Shown here piece by piece: positions 23,792-35,700 of a stretch of DNA of 64,000 bases; the stretch's first letter is position 1, and the number at the start of each line of letters is the position of its first letter. Below the pieces are notes generated by a model. It ran no database searches, was not told the DNA's origin, and saw only the letters and a list, made by a program, of their open reading frames with translations. The position numbers and the translations under genes are program-made. Source of the DNA: Tribonema minus (taxonomy: Eukaryota > Sar > Xanthophyceae > Tribonematales > Tribonemataceae); the NCBI GenBank assembly GCA_017506865.1, contig JAFCMP010000538.1, positions 124,001 through 188,000 of the forward strand. Reading direction: 5' to 3'.

Positions 23792-25155
23792 ATGGACAAA
23801 ATAACAGACAACAACGTTGTGAGGGTATTGCAGCAGAGGCAGAGACGTGGGCGCACGCTCGAGCTTGACACTTGGGCGGAGGATTGCGTCAACAATAAAG
23901 TGAGTGCTGTCATCATGCAGCGGCGGATCATGTCATGTTGCCGTATGTCAATTTGACATGATACTGATCCCACACTCGTTTCGCGCGTGTCTGCAGTACG
24001 ATGCAGAGTATGTGGAGCTGGAGACAGATCAGCCCTACTGCACTATCGCCGTGGTCTTCAGCCCCGATGGGTAAGAATCCTCTTTGTCAAGCATGGCCTC
24101 ATGTTCACAATGTTGCCGTGCTCTCCAACTCACACACGCCAGTATCTATTCTGCTCGCGCAGCACGACCTTCGCGAGTACACATGGCGATCACACCGTGA
24201 AAGTCACGGATTTCGCGACGGCAAAGCTGCTGCGCTGCTTCGCGGGGCACCCACGCACGCCTTGGACCGTCAAGTACCACCCCACCAACAGCAACTTGCT
24301 AGCCAGCGGCTGCCTGGGAGGGGAGCTGAGGGTCTGGGACGTGCAGCAGGGCACCTGCCTCAAGGTGTACAGCTTCGGGGACTCGGTGATCAGCTTGAGC
24401 TTCCACCCGACCAGCAGCGTGCTGGCGATTTCCAGCGGGCGCCGCGTGCACACGTGGGCGTACGACAAGCAGCAGCTCCCGCACTGCGAGATGCAGAACG
24501 ACCGCAACGTGCGCTGCGTGTGCTTCAATCCCAAGGACGGCGGGAGCCTGCTCATCGCCGTCGCGAACGGCATGCAGGCGGGCGGCGGCGCCGGCAGCAC
24601 CGCCGCCAGCAAGACCCCCACTTTCACCCTCACGATGTGGGACTTTGATCTCAGCGCCGCTCTGTCGGGAACGGTCCCGGCGCTGATGCGCCAGCGCGTC
24701 GTCCTCTCGCGCGCGCTGCTGTACAACGACAGCGGCGTCGACCTGTCCGCGTGCGGGCGGTTCCTCTGCGGCTGCGCCGAGTTCTGGGTGGAAGAGCGCC
24801 CGCAGCAGCAGGATCAGCATGCTGAAGCTGCCGCCGCCACTGCCGCCGCTGCTGCTGCCGTCTGTTCTGCTGGACCGCCGCCGCCGCGGCAACCTTGTGC
24901 CGGCACCGCACACAGCCCACCGCATCAGACCACCGCTGCAGCACACGCGTTGAGCACTGCTGCTGCGTCCGGCGACGCTCCCACTGCAGCCACTGCTGCT
25001 GCTACCCCTGCTCCTGCAACTGCGGCTGCTGCTGCTGCTGGTTGCACTGAGGGTATCGGCGCAGCTGCTGCGATGAGAGCCGCAAAGAGACTGCACAGCT
25101 GGCCAAAGCGAGCACGCTCCGCCGGCGCTCACAGCAGACCAGCAGCAGCAGCAGC

Positions 25156-25189
<34 letters not shown>

Positions 25190-27507
25190 GAAGCAGCGCT
25201 GCCGCCCTGCCCCTGCACCCCCCCCCGCACCATCTCCTCTTGCGCTGCCGAGGCGTGGGAAGACAAGCTTGGTGTCAGGCGTGTGCGCGATCTGATAGCA
25301 CGGGGGTCGACGGTGGGGCTGAAACGTCCCCTGTCGCTGCAAGTCAGTACCTGGGACCAGGGGGGGGCGAGGGAGGATGCGGGTCATGAGGCGTGTCCCA
25401 CTAACACTCCACGCGCGCTCACGCCGGACTCTCCGTGGGGCATTGACTGCCTGCAGGTGAGGCTGTCGCTTGAGCGCATGAGTTTTGCTGTCATGGTGCC
25501 GGTGCGCTTGCAGCGCTGCGTGCGCATGGCTGTCTGGAGCTGTCGCGGTTCACGCTGTGCTGTGCGGTGCGTGCAGGCAGTGACTAGGTTGGGATCAGAA
25601 CCAGGGGCAGGGTTCCACAGAGGACCCCATGATGCTGTGTGCAGGCATTGATTAGAGATGCCAAGTGTACACGGAACATGGTGCTCCCTTGCGCTGTCGT
25701 TCCATGTATACGTGGCTTTGCAGCAACTCGTGATCCTGCAAGTGTCGTAGCTGTGGAAGCGGCAGTGCCATTCAGCTCGTCTGCCGGAGCAGGTTCAGCA
25801 TGCTCACAACTGCTAGCCGGTTTCGTAACTGTCGCTTGCCGGTTGCCGATGTTTGTAGCTGTAGCTTGTCGATTGCAGCGCTCATATCGCGCGTCACACA
25901 CACACACACACCCCAATGTTTGCGTTTATGGCTGAACCGCCGCGACGCGCCCTTCCACACAGGCCGACACCACCCCCGAGCGCCCCGGCCGCTACGTCCC
26001 GCACCTGGTCCTGCTGCAACTGCGGTGGGGGCGGGGTCCCGACTGCGGTCACCGGTGGTGCGAGGGGAGCGCGGGGTGCGGCGGGGAGGGGAGCGTGCGG
26101 CTGCTGCAGGCCTCAACGCTCAGCTTCAACGCGCTGGGCATCACCAGCATCAAGTTCAGCCCGCTGGCGCGGTACATGCTGCTGGGTCGCGGGGTGCGCG
26201 ACGTGGCCTCGGAGGACATGTGAGTTGTCGTTGTTAGCAGCCGCGCTCAGTTTCATATACGAAATGTAACACTCACACAAGACACACACACCACAGTGCT
26301 CAGGGGTATGTATGCGGCTGGCGCGCGGGGTGCGCGACGTGACTTCTGTGTGCAAGCTTTGTATTATGAGGTGTCACAGTGTGCACAGGGGCATCGTGCT
26401 GAGGCGGGCGCGGCGCGTCGGAGGACATGCAAGTTACGCAGCAGCAGCAGTGCTCAGTTTTATATATATGTTGAGCGCCAATATTGAAGATTCCAACACG
26501 CCTTGATGCGAATGCACCCCTGGAGGTTCGTTTGAGCTCAGCACAGCGCCCTCAGCTATGCAACCTCACAGTGCTCACGGGACACACGATGATGAGTAAT
26601 ATTGCCCAAGTCAGCAGGCCGCTTGCCTGACGCCAATCACACACGGCCTGTGGTGTGCGCTTCCTCACCTGTGACTCTCCCTTGCTCACAGTGCGGCGAC
26701 GCGCGCGCAGTGAGGACCAGCAGCAGCAGGCCTCTTGCGTTCTGATTCCTCACCTGTGACTCTCTCATGCTTGCCCCTTTTCCCCCTCAATTGGCACCAT
26801 ACGTACATACCATGCAGCGAGGATGATCAGAAGCAGGCCTCTTGCCCTGTGATTCCTCACTCAGAGGCTCTCCCATGCTTGCCCCTTTTCCCCCCTTAAC
26901 TGGAACCGTACATACATGAAAATATGGGCGCCATAGAGGCAGTTCTGGCAGCGTCAATTTCCACAAAGGTTATTGTGCTCGTCCATGCCTTGCACATCGC
27001 TGAACTCGGCTCAAGTTGCAGGGCGCTCATGGAACGTCGCCAATTGCGCCCCCTAACCCTAACTCAACCCTAACCCTAACCCTAAGATCTCAGTGAAGCC
27101 ACCTCTGCGCACCGACGCTCGCCTCAACCCTAGACATCACCCCACCCTCCACACACCCTGCACGCCATGATTCCTCACCAATGGCTCTCCCATGCCTGCC
27201 CCCCTTCTCCCTCTCACTCGGCGCCATACATACATGCCCACCATGCAGCGAGGACGATCAGGAGCTCATGCCGGCGACGTGCATCTACCGCTGCAAGGAC
27301 CTCACCATGGTCAACATGCTCAACACGGAGAGCGACGACGTCAACTGCGCGCGCTTCCACCCCACCCCCGGCATGGGCTTCGCGTACGGGGCACGCCAGG
27401 GGGGTGTGCGCCTCATGCGCTGCGCCCCCGCCCCTCCCGCCCCCGGCGCCGTGGCCACCGGCCTCGTGTCCGGGACGCTGCTGCAGCCGAGGCCCATTCC
27501 CTGGTGA
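23792..27507 (+). CDS. AMBRA1-like WD40-repeat protein
   Basis: Exons 23792-23899, 23997-24070, 24163-25342, 25963-26219 and 27249-27507 join in phase to about 625 residues. WD40 repeats fill both ends: AVVFSPDG|TTFASTHGDHTV, then GHPRTPWTVKYHPTNSNLLASGCLGGELRVWD and SLSFHPTSSVLAISS, the block order of AMBRA1, where the GHxRTPWxVxFHP motif is characteristic. A low-complexity Ala/Pro linker of about 200 residues follows. The C-terminal half gives ERPGRYVPHLVLLQL, ITSIKFSPLARYMLLGRGVR and DDVNCARFHPTPGMGFAYG, again as in AMBRA1. In animals AMBRA1 links the ULK and Beclin-1 complexes and is a CUL4-DDB1 receptor; plant homologues are poorly known. The stop follows a possible donor (CTG|GTGAGG at 27503), so a further 3' exon is possible. 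Confidence 0.85.
26664..27260 (+). repeat. Copies of the acceptor of the last AMBRA1-like exon
   Basis: The true acceptor region (gattcctcacc...gctctcccatg...catgcag|cgaggacgatcag, 27166-27262) has a near-complete upstream copy at 26746-26832, including catgcag|cgaggatgatcag, and partial copies at about 26664-26735 and 26848-26920. A copy of the exon 4 donor edge (ggggtgcgcgacgtg, then ggaggacatg) lies at about 26325-26430. Confidence 0.8.
27051..27086. repeat. Telomere-like CCCTAA repeat
   Basis: About five CCCTAA units, two imperfect, lie in the last intron of the AMBRA1-like gene. Confidence 0.9.
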
Positions 27508-29752
27508 GGGGGAGCCCCTGGGTTTGTGTGTGTGTGTGTGTGCACAGCCGGGGGGAGGGGAGGGGGGGCGAAGCTGGCGGCGGCTGCGGCGGCGCGGGCG
27601 GCGGCGCCGGCGGCGGCGTCTGGGGATTTGCGCCCACGCCCATGCCTACTGTCACAGCAGCAGCGGCACCTGCAGCGCGGGTGGCGGCAGCGGCGATGCC
27701 TGCGGGCGGCGGCTGAAGCAGCGGCGCGGCGGCGGTGTGGAGGGGGATGCGCCTGCGGCAGCGTGTGCACTCGATGAGCACTGAGGCAGGGGTAGGTATT
27801 GGCCGTCAAGTGTCTGCAACTGCTGAGCGCTGACACAAGAGCAGACGCCGGCCGCGCAGTGGGCAGTGCTGCGCGTCTTGTGTGCTGGCAGCGCCATCCT
27901 TCCAAGTATACGTTTGTCATGTTGTGAATACTGTAGTATGCTACTTTATGTGTGTAAGCGATGGTGCGCGGCGCACAGTGCCACATGTGGGATTGGCCGC
28001 CGACACCCGAGTAGTCTGCCAATGGCGCATGGTGTATGAGATCATACGCTCGTCGCGCCGTAGCAATAATGTTAGCCACCGCCATGGCGAGTGTGCGTAA
28101 TGTGTTGGCCACGACTGGACTGGTGCACCGCCAGTGAATAGACCACGTAATGTCTGTGTCTGGTTGGCATGCGTTTGAGCTCCGTGACTGCTGCTGCTGC
28201 TGCTGCTGCTGCCGCTGTCTTGCTTGTTCCACTTGGTCTCGTTGTGCAAAATGTTTCAGCTGCTGCACAAAAGCGTGCCTACCATGGTTTCCTGATGTTT
28301 CCAGCAGCTACGATGACTTTGTAGGCATGAGTGTTACTTTTCACCCAACATCCGTGGATTGCACTTGTAAATTGATTTGTGTGTTTCCAACAGCGCTTGT
28401 ACCGCGTGCACTTGGTCATTTCAACTACAAAGTAAGTGCACAGCATACGGTACTTCAGCACCTCGTTGCTTTTGTCCATGATGCCATTTCATTCTAAGCC
28501 TTGATGCTATGCATGGTAAGGTTTATTAGAGTCAGGGTCTGGGTCTGGGTGATGCTAGCTTTGCACCATGAGGAATTAACACGATAAGTATGCCATCACT
28601 CGCACGTGTTTGCACATTGACAAGCCTATGCGCGTACTTTTGAATAAATGCAGTGTTCAGGCACAGCAATCATCTGATGCAAACCAATAGCAGCAGCAAA
28701 TTCTCAGAAGAGCACCAGCAATCAGAAGCTCAAGCCACTTGACGGCGCCAGCACCGCATGTTGTCATAGCATATGTCAGCATGCGTGTTGTCATAGCACA
28801 CGTTGACAATGGTCAACAGACCAAGCTCCATTCAAGTGGTGTAGAATGTGACTGGGGATACGTTTCCCCACCGTGCATGTTGCATCGAAACCCGAAGATC
28901 GAATGTAGTTATTAAGGGTAGCAGCGTCGCTGCAGCTGCTTGCCCTGACTGTGTAAATGCGTAAACGGACACGCGCGTCAGGTGCGCCTGTTGTCCCTAA
29001 TGATTTGCTTGAGGGTCTTGTCGTCTGGCGCCTTGCCGCCATGCGTCCGTTTGAACTGCGGCAGCGATCAGCACAAGTAGCAGCAGCGCTCAGCGGGGGT
29101 CAGTACCATATGGCATATACTCAACATACATACATGCGTGCATACATACGCACGATGGCCGCACAGTTGCTGTTTGTTGTCAAGGAGAGTGGGGCGTGAT
29201 GTGGATCAGATGTGGAGTGAGTCTCCCGTGCTGTTTCCTCACAGACAGGGGCAAGTCACTCCATACTTCAGGCACATCGGTATGCTCTTTTATTCCATGT
29301 GTGGCGGTGTCAGGCGATGGTGATGCAGCGCGCACCTAGGCTTACGAGGAAAGCGTGCAGTATGGCCAAGCACGAAATATGCCAGTCCAATTCAGCAGGG
29401 GCGTGCTGAGGTGTGCAGCGCAAAGGGTAGATGTAGCCTGCTAGTTTTTTCATCACTCAATGTTATTTATTCAATTGATTTTTGAAGTACAATAAATGCA
29501 GCTGTTCTTTTGGTTTTGCTTTGCCATTTGACTGCCTGCCCTGTGTAACAGCTGGCCCCTGCAGGGGCCTCCACAGTTGCACACTCAGGAGCACGACGCA
29601 CGCGCTTCGTTCCATCCCACTCGGGCCAGTGAAAGTACGAATTCAACAGTTGATGACAGAGCGCGTGATGCTCGTGTCTACAGCTTCAAGTTGATGCAGC
29701 ACGAAACTGTAAGGTTTTAACGTTATGGATAGGATTAGGATTAGGTCTGGGG
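27508..29752. other. Intergenic region, convergent gene ends
   Basis: No gene was recognised in 2.2 kb. It contains a GT microsatellite (27519-27542) just after the AMBRA1-like stop, a GC-rich Ala-coding-like stretch to about 27780, and a TGC run at 28190-28212. The AMBRA1-like 3' UTR must lie here. Confidence 0.5.
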
Positions 29753-32700
29753 TTAAGTGATGCACACCGTGTCTCGCCCGCACTTCTTCAACAACAAACT
29801 CCCATACTTGCATACACACAGGAACTACACGTACCAAGGTATGTACGAATGCAGAGAAATGCAACAATTACCTCTTCGATGAGCTCTCGTTTCCGCATGT
29901 CCTGGCGTATTTGAATCCAGGAATTCTCGCCGAGACAGCGCCTCTGCATGGCGTCTTGCAGCTTGTACGCGGGAAAGAAGACCAGGGGGTACCTGGCGCC
30001 ACATGTTGAAAATAAAACACATAATATAGCATCAGATATGGCGCGAGTGATTAATCAACAAGTCTCTGAAGCTGTATTGTGAGCGGTGTGCCCGGCATCA
30101 GATGCTATGAGCGGTATGCGAGGCGCATGATTGCTGACGTGTCGCTGAAGCTGTAGCACTGACAGTGCATGATACTTGCCGGTGACTGGCCAGCGTGAGG
30201 GCAGCCCTAGCCCTAACCCTTGACTACGACTCTGCCTGCTCTGTACGTTTCATCTTAAAAGCTGCAAGCTCAGCTTGGTCGGCAGTGCACACATTTGGTG
30301 GGTTACGATTAGAGTTACGTGTGTGGCGCACGCAATGTGCACATTGACATGTGGTATTCCGTTGCATGTCCTTGCACCACATGTTGCTTCATGAACTTTG
30401 TGGCTCGTCATGACATGCTAATCCCGCTCTGTGCTTATATTTGTTACAGAGCGAGTTGTACACGCACACGCATACATCTGATTTTGGTGACGATTATCTC
30501 CAACCCAGCGCTGGCTGGGTCCCTCCGATGTATCCCTAACCCTAACCCTAAACAAGTCAGATCAGGTGAGCGATCTACAAGCCGCCCCTTTCGAAGCTCA
30601 AGCGTGCCCAGCTTGATGAATTGTGACTTTGACTCACACCAGGACTGCTAACCTTGACTTGACCACCTCTTGTCAGGTCATGTCGCACCAAACAACCCTA
30701 ACCCTAACCCTACCTCTGATCTCAACTCCTGTACCCTAAGCTCGTCCCTGCAACAGTGCCCAGGGCTTCACCCTCTAACCTTGACTCCAGCCCTAACCTC
30801 AACCCTAATTGCAACACCCAGGAGTTCACTTGCCTCTTGTCCAGTTCTCTGAACTCATCGAAGTCGATGAGGCCGTCTTTGTTGACGTCAAACTGTAACT
30901 TCAAAATTGTAGTGTCCAGGAGTTCAAACTGTAGCTTCAAATTTGTAATGTCCATGAGTTCACTTCACCTCTTGTCCAGTTCTCTGAACTCATCAAAGTC
31001 GATGAGGCCATCTTTGTTGACGTCAAATTCGTCCAGAGCGCGCTGGAAGTTCCCAGGGAATATGGGTGAGGCGTTGTTGACGGTGTGTAGCAGATCCATG
31101 AACTCCTGTTCGTCTATGCTGCCGGAGCCGTCCGTGTCATACATCCTGAAACAGACTGCAAACAAAAGCAGCAGACACAAGGCACAGTTTTTTACAGTTG
31201 GTGAGTGTCAGCGTCATTCTTTTTCTGAAGACACTCTGCTGGTACGATGTGATGGTTACCGTGTCATACATCCTGGAACAGACTGTTGCAGCGGTGAGGA
31301 ATGGGTGGAGGTATAGGCAGTTGCAAAAATTCAGTGTTGTACATCCTGGAATGGACTGCCGGTGTGATGGCACAGAAGCGGTCAACTCACATGCAAAGTT
31401 CAACTGGATGTGACCGCACGAGAACCGGAGAAGCGGTCAACCTCACATGCAAACCTCACTGGCAAGTTTTATTTGAAATCATTCTACACTTCGAGGTTAC
31501 ATATGTCATGCCTAACCCTAACCCTAAAACAAACTGCCAAAGCACACAAAGACAGTCGGTGAAAGTCAGCATCATACTTGTTCTGAATCCACTGCCCGTG
31601 CGATGGCCACTGCGCTAAAAGTACGTAGACTTGAAAGAAGTCAGCATCACACATACTGAAAGCGGCTGGCGGTGTTGTGACGGAGCAGGCAGAGATTCAG
31701 TCAGCATCACAGTCACCACTAGTGTATGTAGCCAACGACATGCCAATACGTGTTTACATATCTCAAAAAGACTACCAAAGTGGTGGCAGATGGGCCAGAG
31801 TCACTGGCTGTGCGCACAAGTCCTTGATGACAGACACAAAGCACGTTCAAGTCTTCAAAAGACAGGTAGCAAACTGGACATCTCCCATCTGCGGTTTTTG
31901 CGTCTTAAGCGAGAGTTCACAAGAAGTACAAGTGCTGTTTGCGGCGAAGACAAGTGCCGTCACTTGTCGCGATGCTTACAGTGCTTTCATGGCAGCAGAT
32001 AGGGTTAGACCCTAACCCTATCCCTAACCCTAACCCTAACCCTAACCTTAACCCTAGCCCTAACCCTCAGCAAGGCGGTAGATGCTCATAACCGGAAGGC
32101 ATGTAGCTTATTCCACAGTATGGTACGCATGTATGTATGTCAATGAATGCTCACCTGGGACAGATCACAAAGATACAACAACTGTACACCCTAACACTGA
32201 CATGCAGATGCAAGGTGAGCAGCGCATTGATGATGGTGCAGCAGGTGCATCGGGTTGTCCATCAGCCAACCACCTGATTGTCACTGCTTTGATACATCAG
32301 GTGACCCTTGCGTCGTGATCATTAAACCCTATTACGAGTCCTAACCCTACCCCTAACCCTTACGCTGCAATAATGCCATGGGCAGAAAGACCAACCCGCT
32401 CACAAAGCCAGGCGTGCAAGATGTGTTCATCAGCATCTCGTCGTTTATCACCAGGCTTGCATGATCTCAAGCTGCACACCAAACTTTAAGCATGTGCACG
32501 TCGTTATCACCAGTTCTTGCAGGGTTCAACAAACTTCAACACCAGCATCAACTTCACGTGCCCGCACTCACATGCGAGGATCTGCTCCTTGTTGAAGAGG
32601 CAGTACTTCAGGATGATCATGAGCAGCCTGCACAATCAAATTCAACTTCACTCACATGCAGGAGCAGTACTTCAAGATGATCATGAGCAGCCCGCACAAT

Positions 32701-35700
32701 CACCTTCAACTTCACTCACATGAGGATCTGCTGTTTCAAGAGGCAGTTTTCAAGATCATCATGAGCAGCCAGCCTAATCAACTTCAACTTCACTCACATG
32801 TGAGGATCTGCTCCTTGTTGAAGAGGCAGTACTTCAGGATGTCATGAGGTTGTTAGTCTCTGCATGCTACCAACTGATTGTTAAAGCGCATTACACGACC
32901 ATACTGTGACTCATTGGGGTGTAGTTGGCCGCATGATCAACTTCAACTTCACTCACATCTGCTCCTTGTTGAAGAGGCAGTACTCGACGATGATCACGAG
33001 CAGCCCGCATTATCAAGTTTAACTTCACTCACATGAGAGGACAGCACTTCAGGATGCTAATGAGCAGCCCCCATCATCGACTTCAACTTCACTCACATGC
33101 GAGGATCTGCTCCTTGTTGAAGAGGCAGTACTTGAGGATGATCATGAGCAGCGCGCTGAAGCCAATCACGGACTCTGCATCCTGCCCTACTATCTGAAAG
33201 ACCTTGTCCGTGAAGGGGCTGCGCTCAATGTCAATGAGCGACAGAAACTCATCGCAGTCCACCGTGCCGGAGCCGTCTAGGTCAATGTCGTTGAACATGG
33301 CGCGCAGCTGCCGCACGTGCTTGTCGGGAACTGCAGTGCAGCAGTGCCCAGCGCAGCACAGAGCAAGTGGGGGTTGAGTACGGCTAGGGGCATAGGTATA
33401 GGGTAGTGTGGAAGGTGAGGATTGCTAGAGTTAGGGTTGCTATTGGGTGCCCCCTATTTAGTATATGGCGTGAACATGGCGCGCAGCTGCCTTCTGCGTC
33501 CTTGTCCGGAACTGGGTTAGCGCAGCAGTGCCCAGCGCAGCAAGTTTGGGGTGAGTGAGGCTACGATCGTAGAGGGCAGTGAGCTCTTGTTGCTGTTGGG
33601 TGCCCCAGTTATTAGAAGTACATGTCGTTGAACATGGCGCGCAGTTGTCGCACGTGCTTGTTTTTGCCGGAACTGCAGCAGTGCCCAGGCACAGCACAGA
33701 GCAAGTGTGGGGTCAGGCCTGCAACCATAGTTCAGGTGCAGGTGAGCTTTCGTTGCTATTGGGTGCCCCATTAGAAGCATGTTGTGCACATGGCGCGCAG
33801 CTGCCTTATGTGCTTCTCCAGAGCTGCAGTGCAGCAGTGCCCACAACAGCAGATTTCAAGTTTGGGGTGAGTAGGGTTAGGGCTAGGGTCATGGGGTAGA
33901 GTGACAGTGAGGGTTGCTAGGATTAGGGTTGCTTTTTGGCACCGGGTGCCCCCATGCGATACATCTTGTGAACATGCGCGCGCTACCCACTGACCCTAAC
34001 CCTAACCCTAACCCTAACCCTAACCCTAAACCTAACCTTAACCCTAACCCTAACCCTAATTCTAACCCTTGCTTGACCGGCTTGTGACAGCACGCACTGC
34101 ACTCAGGGTTTGCATGCCTTCAATAAGGCTTAGTAAACAGTAAACCAATGGTTCTAGGTGAGGGTCGAGTTCGGGTGCCCGATCGACGCACGTCGTTAGA
34201 TGTGGCGAGCAGTTTCCACATGTACTTTTATTATATTCCACTTGTGGCTGTGGAAATGTCATGTTGTAGGTGTGTCGCCTTGTTCTCACTCTTGGATGTA
34301 GCATGCAAAGCTTGCACGTGTACTTGACCAGAACTGCGGCTGCACTCAGGGGTTGAAGGCTGGAGATAGGTGTTGGAGTTAGGTGTTGCAGTGTTTGGTG
34401 GTCAGGTACAGGGTTAGGGCTACTCTTAGGGTCACGACTGGGGCTACGTCGAGGGGCTGCTGTTGGTGGCGCAGCAGCGCTCAGAAGAGCAGTAGCAGCA
34501 GTGCTCAACAAGAGCAGCAGCGCACACGGCCAGCCTGATGCTTCCATTCAGGTGCCAGGCTAGCGATGTAGCAAACCCTAACCCTAGATGAGCAGGATTG
34601 AAGCAACCGCGCTTGGGAATGGAAGCTGCACTGTGGACATTATAACTCTCGAGTAACCTCAATACATATCGTGGCTGCTGATCCTGCTGACACTGCCATG
34701 AGTGCTTCCCAATGATTGCTTCCCAAGTGCACCCTGAGCACTCCGCTTAGCTCATGTTGAGGTTGCGTCCTGACTTCTGGTCCTGGACTCACTCACTTTC
34801 TCACTCACTCGTTCACTCACTCATTCATTCGCTGCATCTCTGGCCCGCGTTTTTTTTTTTTGTGAGCATCGCTGCCCAGCTGAATAAACCACGCGTGAAC
34901 TGGCGTTGGTAGCAGCTGTTGGCAGCCTGTTGCAGGGCATGACAGTGTGACTCTCCTACATGTCTTGCTGACAGTGAAGTTGCCGTCAGATCCCGATCCA
35001 CACTAACCCTAACCCTAACCCTTACCCTAACCCTAACCACACTCGGCCTGAACTTACTGTAAAGCACAGCCGCCATGCATTCCGGGAAGCGTATGCACAC
35101 TGCCCATCATGATGACATGCTGACGCAATTGTACAAGCAGTGCCGACACTCATCACGCTGCGCAGAACACACCCACAAGCTGGGCCACACAGAGAGGGCA
35201 ACCGACAGGCACCCGTCTGCTCATGACGGCAGCGCCTTCAACGCCGGCCCTACCGCTACCCCTAACCCAAACCAAAAAAAAAAGCAAGACACAGCTCATG
35301 TGCGCCCAGGTGTCGTCACAACAATGCATTTTGGTGCCTGTGTACGACTGTACTGTTGTTCGACAATACCTCGGCGCACTATCAGGATCAGGCCACTTGC
35401 CTACAACAGATGTATGGCGCAATACACCCAAAACAGAGATGACAACAACTAGGCACTTGCCTACATATTGTTGAGTGCCGCATTGTCAACACAATGCCTA
35501 CAGTACTTCTAATGCGAAGTGCGCAGCCAGCTGTTGTCAACGAGCACATTGCAGGCACCGAGGCACGCGCACCATGTACATTATTACTGTGTTGGCAACG
35601 CCCGGCCGCACACTACGAGAGGCTGAATCAGACTTAGCGTGAGAGCTGAAGCTCAACCTGCAGGCTGAAGCAGGCTTTACGAAATAGGGCTCAACTTCGA

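Noticed and set aside
28150-28497. 115-codon open frame with a poly-Cys run
   Set aside because: The Cys run is a TGC trinucleotide repeat and no domain is present.
33993-34068. TTAGGG array considered as a chromosome end
   Set aside because: Too short, internal, and flanked by exons of one gene on both sides.
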